Below, piece by piece: positions 1 to 7,365 of a stretch of 57,656 nt of DNA; positions within the stretch are counted from its first letter, which is position 1; every line of letters starts with the position of its first letter. Location: positions 1 to 57,656 of the forward strand of contig DHPF01000002.1 of NCBI GenBank assembly GCA_002407855.1, written 5' to 3'. The stretch comes from Bacteroidales bacterium UBA5371. GTDB taxonomy: Bacteria > Bacteroidota > Bacteroidia > Bacteroidales > P3. The position numbers were made by a program, and so were the translations under genes. The notes below the pieces were generated by a model. It made no database searches. It saw only the letters and a program-made list of their open reading frames with translations, and was not told where the DNA came from.

Positions 1-96
1 CCATTAAAAATGTCCATTAAGCCTAAACTCCATAAATTTTTGCATATATTGAAAGTATAATTTTAGGAAAATAGTTTGGGAATTTGTGATAAAATA

Positions 97-136
97 AAAA
101 GGAAAGCAATTGTTTTAATTTTATTGCTTTCCTTTT
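97..136 (-). terminator. Terminator after tRNA-Asp
   Basis: Perfect 14-bp inverted repeat (AAAAGGAAAGCAAT at 97-110 and its complement at 123-136) with a 12-nt loop, lying just past the 3' end of the leftward tRNA-Asp. The A-rich left flank gives a U tract in the transcript. Bases 1-96 hold nothing I can support. Confidence 0.8.
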
Positions 137-149
137 GTTTAACTTTTAG

Positions 150-224
150 CGGTCCGGACGGGACTCGAACCCGCGACCCCATGCGTGACAGGCATGTATT
201 CTAACCAAACTGAACTACCGAACC
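150..224 (-). tRNA. tRNA-Asp (anticodon GTC)
   Basis: On the minus strand the sequence folds as a cloverleaf: acceptor GGTTCGG pairs with CCGGACC, discriminator G73, T loop TTCGAGT, and an anticodon loop reading CTGTCAC with GTC in the anticodon position. CCA is not encoded. A promoter lies about 35 nt upstream and a strong terminator follows, so it is transcribed alone. Confidence 0.96.
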
Positions 225-261
225 TATTTTTATTATTATAAAGACCCCTAAAAAGCGAGTG

Positions 262-269
262 CAAAGATA
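262..269 (-). promoter_or_regulatory. tRNA-Asp promoter, -7 box
   Basis: Minus-strand TATCTTTG, an exact match to the Bacteroides-type -7 consensus TAnnTTTG, about 38 nt before the mature tRNA. Confidence 0.65.
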
Positions 270-315
270 CAATGTTTTTTTATTTTACCAAATTAATTTG
301 ATTTTTTTCTTCAAA

Positions 316-849
316 TTAGCCATTTAGTTTGTTGATTAACTCCCAAATAACAATTCCTGCACTTACCGAAATATTTAAAGAATGCTTGGTGCCGAATTGT
401 GGAATTTCAATAACTCCAGAAGAAAGGTTTACAACCTCCTGAGACACTCCATCAACCTCATTACCAAAGACAATAGCAATCTTTTCTCCCTTTGGGAATG
501 AAAAATCATTTAACATTATGCTATTCTTTGTTTGTTCAATTGAATATATAATGTATCCTTGGGTTTTTAGCTCTTCAATTGTCTCCAAAGTTGAGCTCTT
601 ATGCTCCCAATCAACTGTTTCTGTTGCTCCAAGTGCTGTTTTCTGAATATCCCTATGAGGAGGCTTGGGCGTAATGCCACAAAGAAAAATCTTTTCAATA
701 AGGAAGGCATCCGAAGTCCTAAAAACAGACCCAACATTATTCATACTCCTAACATTATCAAGCACAATAATTATTGGGTTCTTTTTCTTTTGCTTAAATT
801 CCTCTACTCCAATACGATTTAATCCACTAAGGGAAAGCTTCTCATTCAT
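316..849 (-). CDS. SpoU/TrmH-family RNA 2'-O-methyltransferase
   Basis: A 177-residue protein with the three SPOUT motifs: N-R-x-x-N-x-G-S-x-F-R-T (about residues 32-45), the FGNE-x-D-G loop (about 129-135), and the C-terminal P-x-x-G-x-x-x-S-L-N-x-S-x-x-x-G knot segment (about 150-165) that binds S-adenosylmethionine. It would methylate a ribose 2'-OH in tRNA or rRNA. It has only the catalytic domain, without the L30e-like substrate-binding domain of RlmB, so the target base cannot be assigned. Its ATG overlaps the stop of the upstream PorN-like gene by 4 nt (ATGA), indicating translational coupling as the last gene of a three-gene leftward operon. Confidence 0.9.
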   Translation of the reverse strand: MNEKLSLSGLNRIGVEEFKQKKKNPIIIVLDNVRSMNNVGSVFRTSDAFLIEKIFLCGITPKPPHRDIQKTALGATETVDWEHKSSTLETIEELKTQGYIIYSIEQTKNSIMLNDFSFPKGEKIAIVFGNEVDGVSQEVVNLSSGVIEIPQFGTKHSLNISVSAGIVIWELINKLNG

Positions 850-1802
850 TGTATCCTAATTCCAAGTTGCTGAAATCCTCTCTCATCAATATCTAATAAA
901 GGTATAATATATTTTACTTGCTTTTTGATTACTAAGTTATTTCTATTAATTGACCATAATTCTCCAATGCGTAGATTTTTTATATCTTCAGGGATAATAT
1001 CGCTTATGATTTCTTTTTTTTCTTCCAAGCCTGTTTCATCATTCAAGATATAGATATTACTCTTCAACACAAATAAATCATCAATCTCCTTTGGAGCATT
1101 AAACTTTGAGCCGTCAGCCCTTAATATGCTGGCATCCTTACTCTTTGCCTTTCTGAAAAGAGAGGTTGTGTAGGGGTTTTGAACAGGGTATTTGAGTGGT
1201 TGAGCAGAAATAACCGTATCAGGAATATGGAAATACTCATCCTTTGAGGCTTGATTTTTCTTATTCTCTTGGTCAATAGCTTCCTCCTGAGGAAATATCC
1301 AGAATAATTCAAGCCTTACGGTGTCTATCTTTTCATCAGTAAAACTCTTATAACGCACAAGGGTAGGACAATAAGCCTTTATGGTTTTCTCCAAAGCAAG
1401 GGTTTTGAAATCATACCTTACAAACTCCTCAAAGCTATATTCAGAGATATAAGGATAAATAAACTTGAAAACAGAATCTTTCTTTAGGGTATGCCCAAAC
1501 TCTCTTTTCTCAAACTCAATAATGCGATTAAGAACAGTGTCAAGAGATATTTCCCTTTTCCTCTGATCATAAATCTTTACCTGCCTTGAACTCACAGCCC
1601 TAAGAATTATCTTTGCCAGCTCCTCCCTATAATATCCCGTAATATGTTCAAACTTCTTTGGATTCAAACTTTGGTATATCTCCCATTCAGGATTAAAAAC
1701 CCCAACATTATGATATTCATACTCTATGGAATGCGAAGGCTGTTGAGCAAAACCAAGAAACGAAACCACCAAAGCGACAATAAATACTGCAAATCTCTTC
1801 AT
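846..1802 (-). CDS. PorN/GldN-like secreted protein (copy 1)
   Basis: A 318-residue protein with a signal peptide ending near FAQQ (about residue 20). The middle and end carry the pattern of GldN/PorN, the periplasmic ring-associated T9SS component: a charged segment followed by a block ending L-F-W-I-F-P (about residue 170), and L-R-I-G-E-L-W-S-I near the C-terminus. Identity to true GldN looks low and there is no gldKLM next door, so this is a divergent relative rather than an assured T9SS core subunit. It lies 2 nt downstream of a second protein of the same general type and overlaps the methyltransferase gene by 4 nt. Confidence 0.55.
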   Translation of the reverse strand: MKRFAVFIVALVVSFLGFAQQPSHSIEYEYHNVGVFNPEWEIYQSLNPKKFEHITGYYREELAKIILRAVSSRQVKIYDQRKREISLDTVLNRIIEFEKREFGHTLKKDSVFKFIYPYISEYSFEEFVRYDFKTLALEKTIKAYCPTLVRYKSFTDEKIDTVRLELFWIFPQEEAIDQENKKNQASKDEYFHIPDTVISAQPLKYPVQNPYTTSLFRKAKSKDASILRADGSKFNAPKEIDDLFVLKSNIYILNDETGLEEKKEIISDIIPEDIKNLRIGELWSINRNNLVIKKQVKYIIPLLDIDERGFQQLGIRIQ

Positions 1803-1804
1803 CT

Positions 1805-2827
1805 CTACCTCCTCCTTAAATAATAAATTGGCATTAATCCCCTTAGCCCTCCGTCAAGACCAATAATTTGTATCATTGGAGAAAGATAATTGACCCTCTT
1901 AACAAACTGCGAAGACGGAATATCAAAATACCACTCATCACCAAAACGCAAATAATCAAAATTATCAGTATTATAGTTCCCCTTTAAGATAGTATCCTTA
2001 GGAACAATATTCCCATAAATATCCTCCGTATCAATAGTAACCATCATTTCAAACTGCTTGCGTTTGAGAATATCTCCGCGAGAATAGTTTTCAGTCGAAA
2101 TAGGTTGAGCATAGACCTTAATCTGCCCAAGCTCTGCCTTTTGCATATAGGACTCAAAATAAGGAATAGAATACTCCGGCTCAAGATGAGAATCCCACCA
2201 ATGATATGGCTTTTTATTATAGATTGGGATTGTGAAATGAATGTTTCTCACAACGCAAAGAGTGTCTTTCATCTCAGGCTTAGCACTTGGGAATATCCAA
2301 CCAAGCTCATAGCGGAAAAACTCCTTAGCAACCAAGTCCTCATCAGTAAGCATAACCGAATCCCTCGTAATTATTGGATTGTAGCCAATGACCTTCTTGT
2401 CAATTAACATAGTTTGCGGATTATAAGTCCACTCCTCCTCAAACCTAATTACCCTAATCTCTTCCTCCAAAAGCCTTTGAAGCTTCTTATCCGTCAAACT
2501 ATCCTTAAAGCAAGCCAAATATTGCCTTTGCAAGTCCTTCTTAATGGAATCAAAGACCAAGTTTTCCCTCTCAAAGGTCTGGAAATAAAGTTTCTTATCC
2601 CTAACCTTAGCAAGCACATCATCAATACTCTGCCACCAAAACCTCTTATCCACCAAATAATCATAGACAATGGAATCCTTCTTCACAGACTGCTCAATAC
2701 GAGAGTTCATAATCTTAACCTCATAAACAATCTTCTTGGAAAGAATCCTTTCCTGCGAGAAAGCAGAAAAAGAAATCAGGATAGAAATCATCAAAACCCC
2801 TATCCTTAATAGAGTTTTATCTTTCAT
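1805..2827 (-). CDS. PorN/GldN-like secreted protein (copy 2)
   Basis: A 340-residue protein with a signal peptide (hydrophobic stretch to FSQ, about residue 24). Two segments resemble the GldN core: EEWTYNPQTMLIDKKVIGYN (about 155-175) leading to LGWIFP, and F-G-D-E-W-Y-F-D-I near residue 300. The same E/D-x-W-x-x-x-x-x-x-x-x-x-K-x-x pattern appears in the downstream gene, so the two look like an ancient tandem duplication. It is first in the leftward operon. I infer a role in T9SS or gliding-type envelope biology; a lineage-specific envelope protein is the alternative. Confidence 0.5.
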   Translation of the reverse strand: MKDKTLLRIGVLMISILISFSAFSQERILSKKIVYEVKIMNSRIEQSVKKDSIVYDYLVDKRFWWQSIDDVLAKVRDKKLYFQTFERENLVFDSIKKDLQRQYLACFKDSLTDKKLQRLLEEEIRVIRFEEEWTYNPQTMLIDKKVIGYNPIITRDSVMLTDEDLVAKEFFRYELGWIFPSAKPEMKDTLCVVRNIHFTIPIYNKKPYHWWDSHLEPEYSIPYFESYMQKAELGQIKVYAQPISTENYSRGDILKRKQFEMMVTIDTEDIYGNIVPKDTILKGNYNTDNFDYLRFGDEWYFDIPSSQFVKRVNYLSPMIQIIGLDGGLRGLMPIYYLRRR

Positions 2828-2907
2828 ATCCCAACCTTTTTATCAATATATTCATAAACTATCTTCTATTTATTTTTAACTCTTTTTAGCATTATTGAAT
2901 GATGCCT

Positions 2908-3039
2908 GAAGCGTTACGGCGTAATGGTACAAGCGTTACGGCGTATTACTATCAGTGTTACGGCGTATTACTACCTACTGATACGGCGTAACACTCCAAG
3001 CATTACGTCCTAACGCTTCAAGCGTTACGCCCTAACACA
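2908..3039. repeat. Degenerate 22-23 bp tandem array
   Basis: Six consecutive units of 21-23 bp with core GCGTTACGGCGTA (variants GTGTTACGGCGTA, TGATACGGCGTAA, GCATTACGTCCTAA, GCGTTACGCCCTAA). It is clearly richer in G+C than its surroundings. It sits between the PorN-like operon and the REP patch, directly before a 21-bp array. No frame stays open over the units because their length is not constant. Confidence 0.8.
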
Positions 3040-3108
3040 AATACTCTATTTTATTTCTGTTAATTTCATTAACATACCACACTAAATTCTTATTCTGTTT
3101 TAATGTAA

Positions 3109-3171
3109 TAACTCTTCGTTTTAAAAAATTATCTCTTCGTTTTATTTTACTAGAACTTCGTTTTATTTTCA
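3109..3171 (+). repeat. 21-bp intergenic repeat array, locus A
   Basis: Three exact 21-nt units (3109-3129, 3130-3150, 3151-3171) with core CTTCGTTTTA. It is a divergent member of the family whose main form is CTTGATTCTAATTT elsewhere in the window. The heptad frame reads TLRFKKL, SLRFILL, ELRFIFT with no stop inside the units. Confidence 0.7.
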
Positions 3172-3180
3172 CATTATAAT

Positions 3181-3268
3181 AATCAATGTTTTTCAATGAC
3201 TTATATCATCAACTCCAAATCTGATACACTACCACAATACATTACCATTTTTCCATTCATAAGGGATC
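3181..3268. repeat. Duplicated gene-tail segment, copy 1
   Basis: This stretch covers the last codons of the 171-aa membrane protein and the bases after its stop. It is repeated with changes at 5029-5135 around the stop of the 160-aa secreted protein: shared words include ACTTATATCATCAACTCC, ATCTGATACACTACC, TACATTACCAT and AGGGAT. The two proteins end alike (…NGNVLW and …DGNVGG). This looks like recombination or duplication of a 3' module. Confidence 0.75.
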
Positions 3269-3744
3269 AATTGCCTATCTTTAATTGTAACTCTTTTTAC
3301 TTTTCCAAATATACTTGATACACTAAATAATGAAGATAAAATTATTGATTCTTGATTGTTGATAACCACTATGTAATAATTTATAAAAATAAAAGACCAC
3401 CGATATTGCTCTATTCTAATTATATCTTTTAATTTGACTGTTTGAATAATTTTATTATCATACATATATATTACATAAGTATCATTGTCATTATTTACTT
3501 TTTTAATGTGTACTTTTTTATCGTGTCTATAGTAAATAATGAAAACATATAAAGGATAAAGTCCAAAACCAATCCATATAATTATTAACATCAAAATAAC
3601 AATCCAACCTATTTTTATTTCAGTAAGATTTACCTTAGAAATAAACATTAAGAGGACATACGCAATAGCAATTGTTACTACAATAGCATTTAATAAATTA
3701 GAGAAACAATTTAAAAAAGTTACTCTGTATAATCTGTCTTTCAT
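3229..3744 (-). CDS. Small two-helix membrane protein, candidate immunity protein
   Basis: A 171-residue protein with two strong transmembrane helices (about residues 12-36 and 44-70), then a cytoplasmic region of alternating beta-type segments, recalling bacterial PH-like or YcxB-like domains. I recognise no family. It begins 6 nt after the stop of a fragment that looks like the C-terminal end of a polymorphic toxin, the usual position of a cognate immunity gene, so I infer a possible immunity role. It is very AT-rich and its 3' end is shared with another small gene nearby. Confidence 0.6.
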   Translation of the reverse strand: MKDRLYRVTFLNCFSNLLNAIVVTIAIAYVLLMFISKVNLTEIKIGWIVILMLIIIWIGFGLYPLYVFIIYYRHDKKVHIKKVNNDNDTYVIYMYDNKIIQTVKLKDIIRIEQYRWSFIFINYYIVVINNQESIILSSLFSVSSIFGKVKRVTIKDRQLIPYEWKNGNVLW

Positions 3745-3750
3745 AAAATT

Positions 3751-4107
3751 TTAATGACTATTGATTATTTGATTTGGTAGATTCCTACCCCAATTGTCTA
3801 TATTAGAATATATTTGTTTCATACCTTCCCAAGCCATATCTGCCGCAATTATAGCTGGAGCAGATAACCCTCCGATAGTACTTCCAAATAAAAAAGTTAA
3901 AGCATATGGAGTTGCCGTTTTCCCTGTTTCATACAATTTACTTGAATTAGACATATCGCTGTTTAACACATTAATAGTATTTTTAGTATCTAATGCAATA
4001 CCTATACCAAATAATCCCTTACCTAATAACTCCGTCGTGCGGGATTTGCAATCCCGCACTATATTATTATTAGGATTTGTAATCCGATACTTATTCATAT
4101 ATATCAT
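3751..4107 (-). pseudogene. Fragment resembling a polymorphic-toxin C-terminal tail, fused to a REP element
   Basis: The open frame is 118 codons, but its first about 26 residues (…ITNPNN…RDCKSRTT) are simply translated REP palindrome. The true content is about 92 residues beginning LLGKGLFGIGIALDTKN, glycine-rich and weakly hydrophobic (FLFGSTIGGLSAPAIIAADM), ending WGRNLPNQIINSH. Such glycine-rich tails precede or form toxin ends in Rhs/YD-repeat proteins, but I cannot name a toxin family. It has no delivery domain or native start, so it is probably a remnant left by REP-mediated recombination. Confidence 0.5.
4037..4085 (-). repeat. REP element 1 (double palindrome)
   Basis: A 10-bp perfect stem GTGCGGGATT/AATCCCGCAC with a 3-nt loop (4037-4059), a 13-nt A/T spacer (TATATTATTATTA), then a second stem GGATT/AATCC with loop TGT (4073-4085). 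The two-hairpin layout matches REP sequences mobilised by REP-associated tyrosine transposases. The minus strand reads NPNN..RDCKSRTT when translated, giving artefactual ORF starts. Confidence 0.88.
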
Positions 4108-4232
4108 TTTATTACTTCAACCTCCAATATTCCTTTTCCTCCTGCATAATCAATTGCTGAACTATATTTATAATTCTCAGGCAAATATACAAATTCTTCT
4201 TTTACAGGTTTATTATGAATGTAATTTAATTT
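4104..4232 (-). pseudogene. RAYT transposase C-terminal remnant (short copy)
   Basis: About 42 codons reading KLNYIHNKPVKEEFVYLPEN then YKYSSAIDYAGGKGILEVEV. This is the conserved C-terminal end of REP-associated tyrosine transposases (Y1_Tnp/TnpA_REP, IS200/IS605 relatives), whose usual form is K-L-x-Y-I-H-N-N-P-V … Y-x-Y-S-S-A. The catalytic HUH and Tyr regions are absent. The fragment is joined directly to REP element 2 upstream, so the remaining frame opens inside the repeat. It is a 3' duplicate of the longer remnant at 4532-4797. Confidence 0.85.
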
Positions 4233-4239
4233 TCCCGTC

Positions 4240-4288
4240 GTGCGGGATTTACAATCCTGCACTTTTTTATTATTAGGATTTGTAATCC
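4240..4288 (-). repeat. REP element 2
   Basis: GTGCGGGATT … AATCCTGCAC (one mismatch, 4240-4262) followed by GGATT-TGT-AATCC (4276-4288) in the same orientation as element 1. It abuts the truncated RAYT reading frame. Confidence 0.85.
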
Positions 4289-4301
4289 AATATTTATTCA
4301 T

Positions 4302-4464
4302 TTTAATCTCAATTTGCTGGCAAATTTACAAATACATTTTGATTAATACAATTTGTTGGAATATCTTTTGAAGATTCTATATCTTACCGATTATTTATCG
4401 GTTTACCGCTTGCCTTAGCAAGTTATCGACTTTGTAGCTTTGCATAGCAAAGAAATCCTCCGTC
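4302..4464. other. Intergenic stretch between REP elements 2 and 3
   Basis: No gene. It holds a promoter-like stretch (ACAAATACATTTTGATT, close to that before the glycosyltransferase operon at 10805) and two small hairpins, ACCGAT-TATT-ATCGGT and CTTTG-CATAG-CAAAG. Confidence 0.4.
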
Positions 4465-4513
4465 CTGCGGGATTTGTAATCCCGCACTATATTATTATTA
4501 GGATTTATAATCC
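4465..4513 (-). repeat. REP element 3
   Basis: CTGCGGGATT/AATCCCGCAC (4465-4487) plus GGATTTATAATCC (4501-4513), same orientation as elements 1 and 2. It flanks the longer RAYT remnant; the element on the other side (4) is inverted. Confidence 0.87.
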
Positions 4514-4531
4514 GATTATTATTCATACATA

Positions 4532-4797
4532 TCATTTTATTACTTCAACCTCCAATATTCCTTTTCCTCCTGCATAATCAATTGCTGAACTATATTTATA
4601 TTCTTTTGGCAAATATACAAATTCTTCTTTTACAGGGTTATTATGAATGTAATTTAATTTTTGTTGAAGATAGTCGTATAAGTATATTTCTTGGCAATCA
4701 ATCCCTTCTTGCCAAAGCTTATAATCCTTTACCTCTAATCTAAATACATTTCCCTTGTAACTCTGTTTTGTATCTGCATAGCTTATTGTATATCTTA
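4532..4797 (-). pseudogene. RAYT transposase C-terminal remnant (long copy)
   Basis: Reading leftward the frame gives …KGNVFRLEVKDYKLWQEGID, CQEIYLYDYLQQKLNYIHNN, PVKEEFVYLPKEYKYSSAID and YAGGKGILEVEVIK, then TGA at 4532-4534. K-L-W-Q-E-G, Y-I-H-N-N-P-V and Y-S-S-A are the hallmarks of the C-terminal half of REP-associated tyrosine transposases. The N-terminal HUH nuclease region is missing and the frame runs into REP element 4, so the gene is dead. It is flanked by inverted REPs (elements 3 and 4), the arrangement of a minimal REP-RAYT unit. Its last about 115 bp are nearly identical to the short copy at 4104-4232. Confidence 0.87.
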
Positions 4798-4798
4798 C

Positions 4799-4847
4799 GG
4801 ATTACAAATCCTTATAATAACATAGTGCGGGATTGCAAATCCCGCAC
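4799..4847 (+). repeat. REP element 4 (inverted)
   Basis: GGATTACAAATCC (4799-4811) then GTGCGGGATT-GCA-AATCCCGCAC (4825-4847), opposite in orientation to elements 1-3. Together with element 3 it brackets the long RAYT remnant. Confidence 0.88.
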
Positions 4848-4981
4848 GACGGTTATTGATATATTATTGTATTTATGTCTTTTATTCCTAACCAAAATAC
4901 CCAACTCCAATTCTGATACACCACATCATAAAATCTTCTTTGGTTGATGTTTTAAATTCGTTTTAAAGGATTAAAAATAGA

Positions 4982-5008
4982 AAAAGACAGAATAATATTC
5001 TGTCTTTT
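4982..5008 (-). terminator. Terminator after the 160-aa secreted protein gene
   Basis: Perfect 12-bp stem AAAAGACAGAAT/ATTCTGTCTTTT with a 3-nt loop, with an A-rich left side giving a U tract for leftward transcripts. It lies about 95 nt beyond the stop at 5101. Bases 4848-4981 hold only a degenerate copy of the CTGATACACxAC tail word (near 4911). Confidence 0.75.
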
Positions 5009-5028
5009 CGCTAAACTTATTTTAATAA

Positions 5029-5135
5029 TTAATGTTTTTCAACGACTTATATCATCAACTCCCAATCTGATACACTACCCACTACCCCAAATCTGATACA
5101 CTACCCCCCTACATTACCATCCATTTTATTAGGGA
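5029..5135. repeat. Duplicated gene-tail segment, copy 2
   Basis: Counterpart of 3181-3268. Here the word AATCTGATACACTACC is itself doubled (5064-5079 and 5089-5104), so the segment grew by a small internal duplication. Confidence 0.75.
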
Positions 5136-5583
5136 TAATCACAAAAGGAAATACAAACATTCTTCTATTAACATTAGAAATCTCCCTATTCTTATTAGAG
5201 CACTCCCAAAACTTAATAGTATTAACAACAGAATTAAATGTACTATCATAATATACTAACTGTTTTCTATGTGATTTTTTGCTTTTATCAAAATATTTTT
5301 TAGTAATTACTCCACTTGAATTTCTAATAAGCACAACATTGATTTCGATGCTTTCTACTAACAATCTATTTTTAGCATTGAAGTTAAAAACATATCCTAC
5401 ATCTCCTCTTATTGTATCAGTAATAAATTCATCTATTATTTCTAATCTTTCAATTCCTTTATAGTATTCAAATCCCCAACATATTTCATCTTCTATTGGT
5501 GATACAATCGTATCTCTTGCTTGAGAAAAACAAATAAATGAATAAGCAAAAGATATTATAAAAATAAATACGTATTTTTTCAT
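5101..5583 (-). CDS. Small secreted protein of unknown function
   Basis: A 160-residue protein with a classical signal peptide (KKYVFIFIISFAYSFICFSQ, residues 2-21). The mature part has no recognised domain: it is rich in beta-type segments with charged turns, one Cys early and one near residue 125. It ends in NVGG where the duplicated tail segment begins. It is preceded by a REP element that may have replaced its native promoter region. Codon use is as AT-rich as the rest of the patch. No function can be assigned. Confidence 0.65.
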   Translation of the reverse strand: MKKYVFIFIISFAYSFICFSQARDTIVSPIEDEICWGFEYYKGIERLEIIDEFITDTIRGDVGYVFNFNAKNRLLVESIEINVVLIRNSSGVITKKYFDKSKKSHRKQLVYYDSTFNSVVNTIKFWECSNKNREISNVNRRMFVFPFVIIPNKMDGNVGG

Positions 5584-5608
5584 TTTGCAAAAGGATAAAA
5601 TCTTCGTT

Positions 5609-5630
5609 GTGCGGGATAGTTATCCCGCAC
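5609..5630. repeat. REP element 5 (single palindrome)
   Basis: GTGCGGGATA-GT-TATCCCGCAC, a perfect 10-bp stem. The companion small hairpin is worn away (TTATTATTAGGTTTTAA remains). It separates clpP from the accessory patch. Confidence 0.85.
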
Positions 5631-5670
5631 TTCTTTATTATTAGGTTTTAATGCAAAAACAAATCAACCT

Positions 5671-6357
5671 CTATTTCTCATTTCGTACCAAAATCTCATC
5701 TATCATTCCATAAGCCTTGGCTTCCTTTGCTGTTAGCCAGAAGTCTCTGTCGCCATCCTCCTCAACTTTCTTTATGGTCTGACCAGAATGCTTGGCAATT
5801 ATAGTATAAAGCTCCTTTTTGGTCTTCATAATCTCCCTTGCCGCAATCTCAATATCCGATGCCTGCCCTTCGGCTCCTCCAAGTGGTTGATGTATCATAA
5901 CTCTTGAATGCTCAAGTGCCGAACGCTTACCCTTCTCTCCTGCACATAGCAAGACAGAACCCATTGATGCAGCTAAGCCAGTGCAAATGGTGGCTACATC
6001 TGGACGAATATACTGCATGGTATCGTAGATCCCAAGCCCAGCATGAACATATCCCCCTGGAGAATTTAGATATATTTGTATATCTCTTGATGAATCTACA
6101 CTCTCCAAAAACAACAGCTGTGCTTGAATAATATTTGCAACATCATCATCAATAGCCGTACCCAAAAATATAATCCTCTCCATCATAAGTCGTGAGAAAA
6201 CATCCATTTGAGCAATGTTTAGCTGACGTTCTTCAATGATTGTTGGGTTTATATAGGCTCCCCTCTGAAAATGCTTAGCATAACGCTCATAAGTAATGCT
6301 GTTAATGTTTCTGTGCTTGGTTGCGTAAAGCTTAAATTCCTTATTAAAATCTTTCAT
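5671..6357 (-). CDS. clpP: ATP-dependent Clp protease proteolytic subunit
   Basis: A 228-residue serine peptidase of the Clp barrel. The catalytic triad is visible: Ser131 in L-A-A-S-M-G-S, His156 in M-I-H-Q-P, and Asp205 in the G-D-R-D-F segment. The SPGG strand (about 99-102) that forms the oxyanion region is intact. The length fits Bacteroidota ClpP, which carries a longer N-terminal end than the E. coli protein. It degrades unfolded or tagged proteins together with ClpX or ClpC chaperones, which are not in this window. Only 28 nt separate it from the prenyl synthase gene upstream, so the two are probably co-transcribed. Confidence 0.97.
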   Translation of the reverse strand: MKDFNKEFKLYATKHRNINSITYERYAKHFQRGAYINPTIIEERQLNIAQMDVFSRLMMERIIFLGTAIDDDVANIIQAQLLFLESVDSSRDIQIYLNSPGGYVHAGLGIYDTMQYIRPDVATICTGLAASMGSVLLCAGEKGKRSALEHSRVMIHQPLGGAEGQASDIEIAAREIMKTKKELYTIIAKHSGQTIKKVEEDGDRDFWLTAKEAKAYGMIDEILVRNEK

Positions 6358-6385
6358 AGTTATTATAATTTTTTGTTTATCAATA

Positions 6386-7360
6386 TTATTTATTACGGTG
6401 CATTAACTTATTTGCAAAGTTAATAAGATTTGTCTTTTGCTTATCATTAACTCCTATTTTTTGCAAAGAATCCATAGCCTTAGCGTTATAGGTCTGCATA
6501 AGCTCTTGTGCAATTTGTTTTAGGTTGAGTTTGTGGTATATTGCTTTAACGGCGTCCTCCTTTTCCTTAGGGTCAAAGCTTGTGGAGGAGAAATATTTTA
6601 ACAATACTTCCTTTTCCTCTTTACTTGCTATCTCCAAGGACTTCAAATAGAGAAATGTCTTCTTGTTGTCGGCAATGTCCGTCCCCGTTACCTTGCCAAA
6701 TTCCTCAAAATTGCTCCAACAATCCAGTATATCATCCATTAGCTGAAAGGCAATGCCTATGTTTATCCCAAATTCATAGAGGTTTTCTATGTCTTGAGGC
6801 TTTGCCTGGGCTGTGATTGCTCCTAATTGGAGGGAGGTGGCAAGTAATGCTCCGGTCTTAAGGCTTATCATGTCGATATATTCTTCTATCCTTACGTCGT
6901 TTCTTTGTTCAAATTCCATATCATAGGCTTGTCCAGCAAAGACATCTATCATTCCTTTTGTGAAACATTCCATTAGCTCTGCAATAAGGGCTTTTGGGGA
7001 GCGAAGAAGGTATTGGTAGGCTATGGCAAGCATTGTGTCGCCTGAGAGGATGGCTTTGTCGGTGCCATATTTCTTATATACGGTTTCTTTTCCTCTTCTT
7101 AGGGGTGAGGCGTCCATTATGTCGTCGTGCAGGAGAGTGAAATTGTGGGCTGTTTCAATGGCAAGGGCTGAGGGTTTGGCGTTTTCTATATTGCCCTCAA
7201 AGAGTTCTGATGCCAAAAGGGTGAGTAGTGGGCGTATTCTCTTACCTTCTTGCTCCATGGTGTAGTGTATGGGCTCGTAGAGGGTGTATGGGCTGTGAAG
7301 GAATTGTTCTTGACGTATTGTTTCAATTGCTATTTCTTGCAATTCTTCTAATGTTTTCAT
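6386..7360 (-). CDS. Polyprenyl diphosphate synthase (IspA/IspB family)
   Basis: A 324-residue trans-prenyltransferase. The first aspartate-rich motif is DDIMD (residues 79-83) followed by RRGK (about 88-91); the second is DDILD (about residue 210); these bind Mg2+ and the diphosphates. It would extend farnesyl diphosphate with isopentenyl units to the side chain of menaquinone. Chain length cannot be read with confidence. It sits 5 nt after a glycosyltransferase gene and 28 nt before clpP, so it appears to be driven from the polysaccharide operon promoter. Confidence 0.93.
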   Translation of the reverse strand: MKTLEELQEIAIETIRQEQFLHSPYTLYEPIHYTMEQEGKRIRPLLTLLASELFEGNIENAKPSALAIETAHNFTLLHDDIMDASPLRRGKETVYKKYGTDKAILSGDTMLAIAYQYLLRSPKALIAELMECFTKGMIDVFAGQAYDMEFEQRNDVRIEEYIDMISLKTGALLATSLQLGAITAQAKPQDIENLYEFGINIGIAFQLMDDILDCWSNFEEFGKVTGTDIADNKKTFLYLKSLEIASKEEKEVLLKYFSSTSFDPKEKEDAVKAIYHKLNLKQIAQELMQTYNAKAMDSLQKIGVNDKQKTNLINFANKLMHRNK

Positions 7361-7365
7361 ATCTA

